A stretch of 9,573 bases of DNA from an uncultured Clostridia bacterium. GTDB lineage: Bacteria; Bacillota; Clostridia; Oscillospirales; Acutalibacteraceae. The stretch lies in contig CALEIO010000228.1 in the NCBI GenBank assembly GCA_937875885.1, forward strand, positions 1 to 9,573. Direction: 5' to 3'. Shown piece by piece: positions 1 to 7,529 of the stretch. The stretch's first letter is position 1. Each line of letters starts with the position of its first letter. The translations under genes and the position numbers were made by a program. Under the pieces are notes generated by a model that was not told the origin of the DNA, did no database searches, and saw only the letters and a list, made by a program, of their open reading frames with translations.

Positions 1-2
1 AA

Positions 3-335
3 ATAAATTATAAGTTCCCTATATTTACAAAATCAAATTATTTATTAATGAGCTCATTGTTATTATTTGAAATTTTCTTTATTGAAGCAAAGAAAACACA
101 ATTGACACTACAAAATTTAGGCCAGCTCCTCGTTTATTGTAAGCTTTGTAATCCCGAGGAAGCATATTTATTGTCTTCTGCCGGATTGGGTAGTTTGGAC
201 AAGGTTCTTAATATTTTAGGCAGAGAGGATTTATTAGATTTCGGAAGTGGTAAAAGAATTAAGAAAATGAAGGTTGCTAAATGGGATGTTGTACGCAACA
301 CCATTGATAATCATTCTATCATTCCGAAAATATAA
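3..335 (+). CDS. C-terminal part of a probable PD-(D/E)XK nuclease-fold protein (5' end outside window)
   Basis: The reading frame is open to the left edge, and the first ATG (48) has no ribosome binding site, so the gene most likely starts upstream. Seen: a hydrophobic strand ending in FFIEAKK, then a helix carrying QNLGQLLVY, then the strand EAYLLSSAG. This order (strand with ExK, helix with Q-x-x-x-Y, strand) is the usual second half of a PD-(D/E)XK nuclease core; the expected upstream Asp is not visible. The tail is basic (GKRIKKMKVAKW) and ends in a conserved-looking IIPKI. Known of the fold: it is used by restriction enzymes, repair nucleases and transposon or phage nucleases. No specific family is recognised. 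If ATG 48 were the true start, the product would be only 95 residues and lack the metal-binding Asp. It sits in the AT-rich island next to two other unknown genes. The fold call is an inference from motif order. Confidence 0.5.
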   Translation: MNYKFPIFTKSNYLLMSSLLLFEIFFIEAKKTQLTLQNLGQLLVYCKLCNPEEAYLLSSAGLGSLDKVLNILGREDLLDFGSGKRIKKMKVAKWDVVRNTIDNHSIIPKI

Positions 336-369
336 AACAAGTATTATAAGAAAAACAGAATTATTAAAA

Positions 370-837
370 ATGGCGGTGATGCTGGTGGTTGAAAAAATCT
401 TACATTTTTTAGGAACAGACCCAAATGTTTTAGGAATTGCAACTATTTGTGGTATTATAGGTTTTATTCTTACTATACATTTGGCAATAAAAACTACTAA
501 AATAAATAAGGTTTTAAAATACAACAAAGTAACTGAACAATACAACGACGATAGAAAAAGTTATCAACGATGTTTTGACGGTTATAAAACAACTATTATT
601 GAAGATGGTTTAAAAACAGAAAAAATCTTGAAAGACCTTTTAACAAAAGTAGAAGCATACTTAGCAAATTTCAATGAAATTATTTCTTTAAAAGAAAAAA
701 TAACACTCCATCTTTTTATTTGCATTTTAAAAAAAGATTATAATGAACTAAATGAATCTGATTGGAACGCAATTTGCAATTATTTAGCAAAACTTTCTGG
801 TCGTTTAAGTAAAAAGGAGGATCAAAAAAATGTCTAA
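370..837 (+). CDS. Unknown single-pass membrane protein with helical cytoplasmic domain
   Basis: I do not recognise this protein. From ATG 370 it has 155 residues. A short N-terminal helix is followed by one strongly hydrophobic segment (about residues 19-41, VLGIATICGIIGFILTIHLA). A charged, lysine-rich, predicted all-helical domain follows (about 42-150) with a possible coiled coil around 75-110. The frame extends upstream to a TTG at 274, but that part overlaps the end of the previous gene, so a start at 370 or at ATG 379 is more plausible. Neither has a good ribosome binding site, so the start is uncertain. Its 3' end overlaps the next gene by 8 bases and carries that gene's ribosome binding site, which implies co-translation. 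G+C is very low (11/60 at 661-720), unlike the rest of the window. A membrane-anchored sensor or effector would fit, but nothing in the sequence proves it. Confidence 0.6.
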   Translation: MAVMLVVEKILHFLGTDPNVLGIATICGIIGFILTIHLAIKTTKINKVLKYNKVTEQYNDDRKSYQRCFDGYKTTIIEDGLKTEKILKDLLTKVEAYLANFNEIISLKEKITLHLFICILKKDYNELNESDWNAICNYLAKLSGRLSKKEDQKNV

Positions 838-1141
838 TGTAAAATATGTCGAATTTTTAGAGAAAGTTATAATTGATACAAAAGAAAGAAAATTACGTTG
901 GCAATATTTGGATGGCAACGAAGAACTGTATTTAGGTATGAATTGGACAAAAACAAGAACCAAATTTACGACTTTTGCTAAAGCAGAAGAATATGAGGTT
1001 GTTGATTTTGATATTGAAAACAGTTTTTATGCAAAAAAAGATAACACTTTTATTGTATTGATTTCTCGTAATAATAATCCAGCAAGTTTATTTGTTGTTC
1101 CATACACTTATAAAAAGGTATTAAAATTTGTCAAGTTTTAG
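830..1141 (+). CDS. Unknown small soluble protein, coupled to the upstream membrane protein
   Basis: Product of 103 residues, not recognised. The start is secure: AAGGAGG about 10 bases before ATG 830 is a near-perfect ribosome binding site and lies inside the end of the preceding gene, an 8-base overlap typical of partner proteins made together. Seen: a short N-terminal helix (YVEFLEKVIIDTKERKLRW), then alternating hydrophobic/polar segments (NSFYAKKDNTFIVLISR, ASLFVVPYTYKKVL) that suggest a small beta-rich domain. There is no signal peptide, membrane segment or obvious catalytic motif. It is the last gene of the AT-rich island; the composition step and the broken transporter gene begin within about 30 bases of its stop. 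A partner, antitoxin or regulator of the membrane protein is conceivable from the coupling alone; this is a guess. Confidence 0.65.
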   Translation: MSNVKYVEFLEKVIIDTKERKLRWQYLDGNEELYLGMNWTKTRTKFTTFAKAEEYEVVDFDIENSFYAKKDNTFIVLISRNNNPASLFVVPYTYKKVLKFVKF

Positions 1142-1144
1142 TGT

Positions 1145-1177
1145 TTTATATAAAAATCTTTGTTTTCTTTATATAAA
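1145..1177. repeat. Short direct repeat TTTATATAAA at the island/chromosome junction
   Basis: TTTATATAAA occurs at 1145-1154 and again at 1168-1177, each followed by TCT (with two extra A in the first copy). Each copy is itself a palindrome. The pair lies exactly where the AT-rich island ends and the remnant transporter gene becomes recognisable, so it may be a scar of the rearrangement. In AT-rich DNA a 10-base match at this spacing can also be chance. Confidence 0.35.
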
Positions 1178-1396
1178 TCTATGGTGATATCAATGATATC
1201 AGGTCGTGTTGTGTGGGGCGTTGTGATGATGCTTCTGTTGAGCACTGCCGAGAATAAGTTCAGTTTCTATGCCTTTTTGAGCGGCGGATTCATTGATGCA
1301 GTGCCGGGCATAATTATTCAGCTTGTTTTGATTCCTGTGATTATGGTTTCGTTAGGCAAGGCACATCTGATTGCATTTGACAAAAAAGGATGTTAA
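1160..1396 (+). pseudogene. ECF transporter S component, 5'-truncated remnant
   Basis: The frame translates to about 78 residues of membrane protein: YKSMVISMISGRVVWG, a hydrophobic stretch, then AFLSGGFIDAVPGIIIQLVL and IPVIMVSL. This resembles the last third of a substrate-binding (S) component of an energy-coupling-factor vitamin/metabolite importer, including the GxFxxAxPGIxxQLxxIP pattern common near the C-terminus of these proteins. A full S component has roughly 160-200 residues and five or six membrane helices; only two or three are left. An in-frame stop at 1151-1153 and AT-rich unknown DNA directly upstream show the N-terminal half is gone. The only possible starts (TTG 1160, ATG 1181, ATG 1193) have no convincing ribosome binding site. 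It abuts the kinase gene, so the two were probably an operon. Family assignment is from memory of the C-terminal pattern. Confidence 0.65.
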
Positions 1397-1398
1397 CA

Positions 1399-1977
1399 GT
1401 GAAAGATAAATTTGCAGATATAATCAGCGTTATTAAAGAGAGAATAGCAAAGTTGTCTGTTGGTTGTGATAATTTTATTATTGCCATAGATGGTAATTGC
1501 GGATCAGGCAAAACAACCCTTGCTGATATCCTTGCAGATGAATTGTCGGCAGATGTGGTACATATTGATGATTTTTATCTCAAGCATTCTTTACGTACGC
1601 CTGAATCTGATGCCCGAATTGGTGGTAATATTGATTTTGAAAGACTCCGTACACAAGTGCTGACGCCGCTTTCCTGTGGATTGAATTACGCGTACGCACC
1701 TTATAGTTGCAAAACTATGGAGTACGGGGAAGATGTTTTAGTAAAGCCATCCCGCATTACAATAGTTGAAGGGGCATACAGTTGTCATCCCGAAATATAC
1801 GATTTTTATTCATTAAGAATTTTTCTTTCTGTTTCAACAGAAGAACAAATGCGTAGAATAGTTGCAAGAAATGGGGAGCAGAAAGCAAAGCAGTTTGCAG
1901 ATATATGGATTCCTAAAGAAAACCTGTACTTTGAGACTTATAATATAAAGGATAAATGCGATATCACTTTTAATTGA
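1399..1977 (+). CDS. P-loop kinase, uridine kinase-like
   Basis: A nucleoside/vitamin kinase-type P-loop NTPase of 192 residues. Numbered from GTG 1399: Walker A GNCGSGKTT at about 32-40, HIDDFYL at about 55-61 (the substrate/Mg site of uridine kinase-like proteins), VEGAYSCHP at about 123-131, and an arginine-rich lid RRIVARNGEQ near 152-161. IWIPKENLYFETY and a final CDITF complete the family pattern, so the protein appears full-length. GTG 1399 is chosen because AAAAGGA lies 8 bases before it; the ATG at 1390 would overlap the end of the transporter remnant and has no spaced ribosome binding site. The enzyme should phosphorylate a small hydroxylated substrate with ATP in the cytosol. Its pairing with an ECF S component suggests trapping of an imported compound, but the substrate is not readable. 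With the transporter gene broken it may have lost its promoter and role. Confidence 0.8.
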   Translation: MKDKFADIISVIKERIAKLSVGCDNFIIAIDGNCGSGKTTLADILADELSADVVHIDDFYLKHSLRTPESDARIGGNIDFERLRTQVLTPLSCGLNYAYAPYSCKTMEYGEDVLVKPSRITIVEGAYSCHPEIYDFYSLRIFLSVSTEEQMRRIVARNGEQKAKQFADIWIPKENLYFETYNIKDKCDITFN

Positions 1978-2035
1978 TTATATTAAAACTCAAATGATTT
2001 TATGTTAACTGAATATATATAGCTAAAAATGAAAA

Positions 2036-2063
2036 CACCGCAGAAATATTGCGGTGCTTTTTT
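2036..2063. terminator. Bidirectional Rho-independent terminator between convergent genes
   Basis: A perfect 7-base stem CACCGCA / TGCGGTG (2036-2042 and 2050-2056) with a 7-base loop is followed by CTTTTTTTA on the plus strand. It is preceded by an A-rich run that becomes a T-run on the minus strand. It lies between the kinase gene (plus) and the TIGR04086-type gene (minus) and can stop transcription from both. Confidence 0.85.
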
Positions 2064-2478
2064 ATTTTATTCGAATTTTTTCTTTTTTGTAGACACCTTT
2101 GATACCACCAACAGCTCCACAAATTATTAATAGTATAAATTTGATTAATGTAAGATAAGTAAAGCTTGCACTTGTTGTGAGGCCTGAAATGCTTACTATC
2201 AGAAAAATAATGACCCCTGATATTCCGCCAACTATAAGTCCGTTTGCCTTTGTTATTCTTGAGGTTGTGTACCCGCTTATAAAGCAGGAAATACTGCAAA
2301 TTCCCATACTTATCCAGGAAAGCAGTTCAAGGGGTAAGGATTTTGATATAAGCAATAATAGTGATAGGACACATAATAGTACTATGGTTGTCAAAGCGCC
2401 CGTTGTTGTGCCTGCGATTAATGCTTTCATATACAAAGATGTACCGCTTTGTGTGAAACTTGTTTTAATTGTTTTCAA
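2062..2478 (-). CDS. TIGR04086-type four-helix membrane protein
   Basis: Product of 138 residues with four predicted membrane helices (about 18-44, 51-70, 80-100, 109-127). Small glycine-rich turns (IAGTTTGALTT, GLIVGGISGV, ICGAVGGIKGVYKKEK) resemble the TIGR04086 family of clostridial membrane proteins, which as I recall often neighbour yajC. Function is unknown; the location next to yajC hints at membrane-protein biogenesis, but only by association. The start is a TTG at 2478-2476 with AGGGGA 9 bases upstream; the internal ATG (residue 17) has no ribosome binding site. That AGGGGA is part of a long hairpin stem (2486-2524), so translation may be restrained when the RNA comes through from yajC. 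The stop codon touches the terminator at 2036-2063. Confidence 0.8.
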   Translation of the reverse strand: MKTIKTSFTQSGTSLYMKALIAGTTTGALTTIVLLCVLSLLLLISKSLPLELLSWISMGICSISCFISGYTTSRITKANGLIVGGISGVIIFLIVSISGLTTSASFTYLTLIKFILLIICGAVGGIKGVYKKEKIRIK

Positions 2479-2524
2479 AATAAAAATCCCCTAAATACAA
2501 TCTGTTCGATTATATTCAGGGGAT
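2477..2524 (-). promoter_or_regulatory. Hairpin with T-run that also buries the ribosome binding site of the TIGR04086 gene
   Basis: Bases 2486-2502 pair with 2508-2524 (ends ATCCCCT / AGGGGAT) over 17 positions with two mismatches and a 5-base loop. On the minus strand the stem is followed by TTTTTATTTT, so it can act as a terminator after yajC. The same downstream arm contains AGGGGA, the ribosome binding site for the TTG start at 2478. The strand also has a TATAAT (minus-strand copy of 2509-2514) within the stem. A transcript started about 7 bases further, near 2502, would lack the upstream arm and leave the site free. No good -35 box was found for it. Confidence 0.55.
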
Positions 2525-2554
2525 AAACTTTTTATTACTTTGTGTGAGATTTAA

Positions 2555-2986
2555 TTACTCAACTTTGTTTTTGCCGGATTTCTTTTCTTCTTTAGCTTTA
2601 GCTTTTTCGTCGGCAAGGCGTTTCTTTTCTTCCTCATATCTTGCGATAGCAGTGTTGTTCTGAGAAATACACCATTTCTTGAATCTGAGCTTTACTCTGT
2701 CAGAGCCTGTTTCGAGAATAATTTCATCTTCTTCGTCACGTACAGCAATTACCTTGCCTACGATGCCGCCGATAGTTGTGATTTCATCACCAATCTCAAC
2801 GTTCTTTTTGAGCTCTTCTTCCTGCTTCTTCTTTTTTGAGTTGGGTCTGATCATAACAAAATAAAGAGCAGCAAAAATAAGAACATAAACAATAAGGATA
2901 GAGGAGCTGCTGCCGCAACCTGCTGCAGCAGGATCTGCGGTTGTTGTTGCAGCGTCAAGTAAAACGGGGTTTACTAAATTTAACAT
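2555..2986 (-). CDS. yajC: YajC, Sec translocon accessory subunit
   Basis: A small membrane protein of 143 residues that associates with SecDF and the SecYEG channel at the cytoplasmic membrane. Seen: a short N-terminal tail with an alanine/serine-rich stretch, one membrane helix (about 28-46, ILIVYVLIFAALYFVMIRP), a lysine-rich stop (SKKKKQEEELK), then the family core GDEITTIGGIVGKV (66-79) and an acidic strand region. The length exceeds the usual 85-115 residues because of a highly charged C-terminal tail (about 117-143, rich in E, K and A). The start is supported by AAAGGA about 9 bases upstream of the ATG. It follows tgt on the same strand with a gap of 75 bases holding its own strong promoter; queA-tgt-yajC order is common in bacteria. 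It probably also receives read-through from tgt. Confidence 0.93.
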   Translation of the reverse strand: MLNLVNPVLLDAATTTADPAAAGCGSSSSILIVYVLIFAALYFVMIRPNSKKKKQEEELKKNVEIGDEITTIGGIVGKVIAVRDEEDEIILETGSDRVKLRFKKWCISQNNTAIARYEEEKKRLADEKAKAKEEKKSGKNKVE

Positions 2987-3016
2987 ATAATCAATTCCTT
3001 TCTTTGCAATAGTAAG

Positions 3017-3045
3017 ATTATAACAGTAATAAACTAATAAATCAA
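3017..3045 (-). promoter_or_regulatory. Sigma-A-type promoter of yajC
   Basis: On the minus strand TTGATT (3045-3040) and TATAAT (3022-3017) are separated by exactly 17 bases, and TGT directly before the -10 box gives an extended -10 element. The start of transcription is expected near 3010, giving a leader of about 25 bases with the AAAGGA ribosome binding site. Confidence 0.8.
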
Positions 3046-3061
3046 GTGAATAATTTATTAA

Positions 3062-5232
<2,171 letters not shown>

Positions 5233-5245
5233 AACCGTTTCCTCT

Positions 5246-5302
5246 CATATGTGTGATAAAATATGCAAAAACCACGCATATGTGATTGACAAAAAATGCG
5301 TG
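5246..5302. promoter_or_regulatory. Operator-like repeats in the queA/asd divergent region
   Basis: CACGCAT (5273-5279) and ATGCGTG (5296-5302) form an exact inverted repeat with 16 bases between, symmetric about the -35 box of the asd promoter. CATATGTG occurs twice in direct orientation (5246-5253 and 5277-5284), 31 bases apart, about three helical turns. Placement over a promoter makes a repressor or activator site plausible; the regulator is unknown. Confidence 0.45.
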
Positions 5303-5314
5303 TAGTGCTATTAT
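5286..5314 (+). promoter_or_regulatory. Strong sigma-A promoter of the asd-dapA-dapB operon
   Basis: A consensus TTGACA (5286-5291), a 17-base spacer and TATTAT (5309-5314) with TGC before it (extended -10). Transcription should begin near 5321, leaving a leader of about 100 bases. That is too short for a lysine riboswitch, and none of its conserved blocks is visible. Another TATAAT at 5365-5370 has no matching -35 box. Confidence 0.85.
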
Positions 5315-5380
5315 TAATAAGATAGTGGGAATATATTTGCATACGCGAATTAATTCACTTTACTTATAATATAATATATT

Positions 5381-5404
5381 CAGAAAAAACACAACTTTTT
5401 TCTG
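5381..5404 (+). promoter_or_regulatory. Leader hairpin ahead of asd
   Basis: CAGAAAAAA (5381-5389) pairs perfectly with TTTTTTCTG (5396-5404) around a 6-base loop, ending 8 bases before the AGGAGG ribosome binding site (5413-5418). The stem is mostly A-U and not followed by a long T-run, so it is not a clear terminator; it may protect the mRNA 5' end or be chance in AT-rich DNA. Confidence 0.35.
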
Positions 5405-5423
5405 TGCTTTTCAGGAGGTTTTT

Positions 5424-6509
5424 ATGAAAAAGTTTAAAGTAGGCATTATTGGTGCTACAGGTATGGTTGGTCAGAGATTTGCAATTCTCCTCGAGAATCA
5501 CCCCTGGTTTGATGTAGTTTGTCTTGCTGCAAGTGCTCGTAGCGCAGGCAAAACTTACAGGGAAGTAGTAGAGCCTAGATGGGTTATGGATACTCCCATT
5601 CCTGCAAATATGGCAGACCTTGTTATCAAAGATGCTTCTGACGTTGAGGATGTAGCAAAGGATGTAGATTTCTGCTTCTGCGCTGTTGATATGAAGAAGG
5701 ATGAGATCAAGGCACTTGAGGAAGCTTATGCAAAGGCAGAGTGTCCTATTGTTTCCAACAACTCTGCACATCGTCTTACACCCGATGTTCCTATGATCGT
5801 TCCTGAAATCAATGCTGATCACGTAAAGATCATTGAGAGCCAGAGAAAGCGTCTCGGCACAAAGCGTGGCTTTATTGCTGTTAAGTCCAACTGTTCTCTC
5901 CAGAGCTATGTTCCTGCAATTCACCCCCTTATGCAGTTTGGCGTGGATAAGGTTCTTGCTTGTACATATCAGGCAATTTCCGGTGCAGGTAAAACATTTG
6001 AGCGTTGGCCTGAGATGGTAGATAACATTATCCCTTACATTGGCGGCGAGGAAGAGAAATCAGAGATCGAGCCTCTCAAGATCTGGGGTAAGATTGAGAA
6101 TGACGAAATCAAGATGGCTGATGATATTGCAATCACAGCACAGTGCCTGCGTGTTCCTGTTTCCAACGGTCACACAGCAGCTGTGTTTATGTCTTTCAAA
6201 GATGCAGATAACAAGCCTTCCGTTGATGAGATCATCAAGATCTGGAGCGAGTACAAGGGCCGTGCACAGGAGCTCGAGCTTCCCAGCGCACCCAAGAATT
6301 TCCTCCACTATTTTACAGAGCCCGATCGTCCTCAGATCAAGTCTGAGAGAAACCTTGAGGGTGGTATGGCTGTTTCTATCGGCAGACTTCGTGAGGATAC
6401 TCAGTACGACTACAAATTTGTTTGTATGTCTCACAACACACTTCGTGGCGCAGCAGGTGGTGCAGTTCTTCTTGCAGAGCTTCTTTGCGCAGAAGGTTAT
6501 ATGGACTAA
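5424..6509 (+). CDS. asd: Aspartate-semialdehyde dehydrogenase, archaeal/fungal-type
   Basis: Reduces aspartyl phosphate with NADPH to aspartate semialdehyde, the branch point to lysine/diaminopimelate, threonine and methionine. 361 residues, as in the long archaeal/fungal (TIGR00978-like) subfamily. Seen: NADP-binding GIIGATGMVGQRF (7-19), AASARSAGK (35-43), VSNNSAHR (110-117), PMIVPEIN (123-130), nucleophile Cys157 in KSNCSLQ, AISGAGK (184-190), and RVPVSNGHTA with the general-base His250. The last block GGMAVSIGRLR (313-323) and NTLRGAAGGAVLLAELL complete the fold. The AGGAGG site sits 5 bases before the ATG. Codons ending in C (AUC, CUC) are noticeably more common than in neighbouring genes, in keeping with strong expression. 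It is first in an operon with dapA (47-base gap) and dapB. Confidence 0.95.
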   Translation: MKKFKVGIIGATGMVGQRFAILLENHPWFDVVCLAASARSAGKTYREVVEPRWVMDTPIPANMADLVIKDASDVEDVAKDVDFCFCAVDMKKDEIKALEEAYAKAECPIVSNNSAHRLTPDVPMIVPEINADHVKIIESQRKRLGTKRGFIAVKSNCSLQSYVPAIHPLMQFGVDKVLACTYQAISGAGKTFERWPEMVDNIIPYIGGEEEKSEIEPLKIWGKIENDEIKMADDIAITAQCLRVPVSNGHTAAVFMSFKDADNKPSVDEIIKIWSEYKGRAQELELPSAPKNFLHYFTEPDRPQIKSERNLEGGMAVSIGRLREDTQYDYKFVCMSHNTLRGAAGGAVLLAELLCAEGYMD

Positions 6510-6512
6510 TTA

Positions 6513-6530
6513 AGTGATATTTTTATCACT
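6513..6530 (+). other. Small intercistronic hairpin between asd and dapA
   Basis: AGTGATA (6513-6519) pairs with TATCACT (6524-6530) around TTTT. It begins 4 bases after the asd stop, has no T-run behind it, and stops well short of the dapA ribosome binding site. It is more likely an mRNA-processing or stability element than a terminator, if it acts at all. Confidence 0.4.
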
Positions 6531-6556
6531 ATGACATTTTGAACGGAGGCAGATTT

Positions 6557-7456
6557 ATGCGTAATCCCATTTATAAGGGTTCAGGCGTTGCAATTATCAC
6601 ACCTATGAACACAGACGGAAGCGTTAACTACGATTCCTTTGGCAAGATTATTGAATATCAGATTAACGGCGGCACTGATGCTATCATTGCTTGCGGTACA
6701 ACAGGTGAGGCTGCTACTCTTTCTGAAAAAGAGCATTGCGAAGTTCTTGAGTTCGTAGCTCGTAAGGTTGATGGCAGAATTCCTGTTATCGCTGGTGCAG
6801 GCAGCAACGATACTGCTACAGCAATCAGCCTTTCAAAGGCTGCAAAGAATTACGGTGCAGATGCTATTCTCAGCGTAACTCCTTATTACAACAAAACATC
6901 ACAGACAGGTCTTATCCGTCACTTTACTGCTATTGCTGATGCTGTAGATCTGCCTATGATCCTTTATAATGTTCCTTCCAGAACAGGTTGTAACATTAAG
7001 CCTGAAACTTATGCAGAGCTTTGTAAGCACGATAATATCGTTGCTACAAAGGAAGCAAATGGTGATATCTCTTCTGTCTCCAAGACACGTTCACTTTGCG
7101 GCGATAAGCTGGATATTTATTCAGGTAACGATGACCAGACTGTACCCTTTATGTCTTTGGGTGCACTTGGTGTTATCTCTGTTTTCGCTAACATCTGTCC
7201 CCAGGAAATGCACGATATCTGCAAACTTTGTCTCGACAATGACTTTGCTGAAGCTTCAAAGATGAACTTCAAGTATATCGAGCTTATGGATATGATGTTC
7301 TCCGACGTTAATCCTATTCCCGTTAAGACAGCTATGAATCTTATGGGCTTTGATTGCGGCGAGTGTCGTCTGCCTCTGGTACCCATGAGCTATCACGGTT
7401 ATCACGATCTTAAGGATTGTATGGCTAAGTACGACCTTATCGGTAAGATTAAATAA
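6557..7456 (+). CDS. dapA: 4-hydroxy-tetrahydrodipicolinate synthase
   Basis: Condenses pyruvate with aspartate semialdehyde through a Schiff-base lysine, the committed step to diaminopimelate and lysine; a cytosolic TIM-barrel enzyme, usually tetrameric. 299 residues from ATG 6557, which has GGAGG 7 bases upstream; an upstream TTG (6539) in the same frame lacks such a site. Active-site residues all sit at E. coli numbering plus 4: Thr48/Thr49 (GTTGE), Tyr111 (TPYYN), Tyr137 and Arg142 (LYNVPSRTG), Lys165 (ATKEANGD). The family C-terminal NPIPVKTAMNLMG is present. The protein is rich in cysteine for the family. It follows asd, which makes its substrate, and precedes dapB, with a terminator-like hairpin behind it that may lower dapB expression. 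Confidence 0.96.
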   Translation: MRNPIYKGSGVAIITPMNTDGSVNYDSFGKIIEYQINGGTDAIIACGTTGEAATLSEKEHCEVLEFVARKVDGRIPVIAGAGSNDTATAISLSKAAKNYGADAILSVTPYYNKTSQTGLIRHFTAIADAVDLPMILYNVPSRTGCNIKPETYAELCKHDNIVATKEANGDISSVSKTRSLCGDKLDIYSGNDDQTVPFMSLGALGVISVFANICPQEMHDICKLCLDNDFAEASKMNFKYIELMDMMFSDVNPIPVKTAMNLMGFDCGECRLPLVPMSYHGYHDLKDCMAKYDLIGKIK

Positions 7457-7470
7457 AATAATAAAAATGT

Positions 7471-7516
7471 GGCGTGCCGACGGACTTGTGTTAGTCTGCC
7501 GCACGCCTGATTTTTT
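7471..7516 (+). terminator. Terminator-like hairpin inside the dap operon
   Basis: GGCGTGC (7471-7477) pairs with GCACGCC (7501-7507). Inside that, after a small internal loop, CGGAC (7481-7485) pairs with GTCTG (7494-7498, one G-U pair) around an 8-base loop. TGATTTTTT follows. This is a good Rho-independent terminator by shape, 14 bases after dapA. Its T-run directly abuts the GGGAG ribosome binding site of dapB (7517-7521), so it is probably a partial terminator or attenuator rather than the operon end. No promoter for dapB alone was found. Confidence 0.75.
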
Positions 7517-7529
7517 GGGAGTGTTCAGA

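Noticed and set aside
14..70. Frame 2 reads LFINELIVII just before the EAKK motif of frame 3, suggesting a frameshift in the nuclease-like gene
   Set aside because: The pattern looks like the strand expected before ExK, but frame 2 has a stop at 11-13 as well as 68-70, while frame 3 is open to the window edge. Without the upstream sequence a frameshift cannot be supported.
274..369. Upstream extension of the membrane-protein gene to TTG 274
   Set aside because: It overlaps the end of the preceding gene by 62 bases, has no ribosome binding site and adds residues that resemble nothing.
1128..1156. Possible promoter TTGTCA with TATAAA near the island end
   Set aside because: The spacer is only 15 bases and the region is so AT-rich that such boxes are expected by chance.
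1186..1200. GATATC-AAT-GATATC inverted repeat
   Set aside because: It lies in coding sequence of the transporter remnant and follows from the repeated codons for Ile-Ser.
5233..5300. preQ1 riboswitch or clear promoter ahead of queA
   Set aside because: No preQ1 aptamer-like pattern. TTGTCA on the minus strand has no -10 box at 16-18 bases; the nearest TATTTT is about 23 bases away.
5315..5423. Lysine riboswitch or T-box in the asd leader
   Set aside because: The leader is about 100 bases and lacks the conserved blocks and length of either element; only a simple A/T hairpin is present.
7467..7529. N-terminal extension of DapB from ATG 7467
   Set aside because: These codons are the terminator-like hairpin and its T-run; the family N-terminus begins at the TTG at 7530 with GGGAG upstream.
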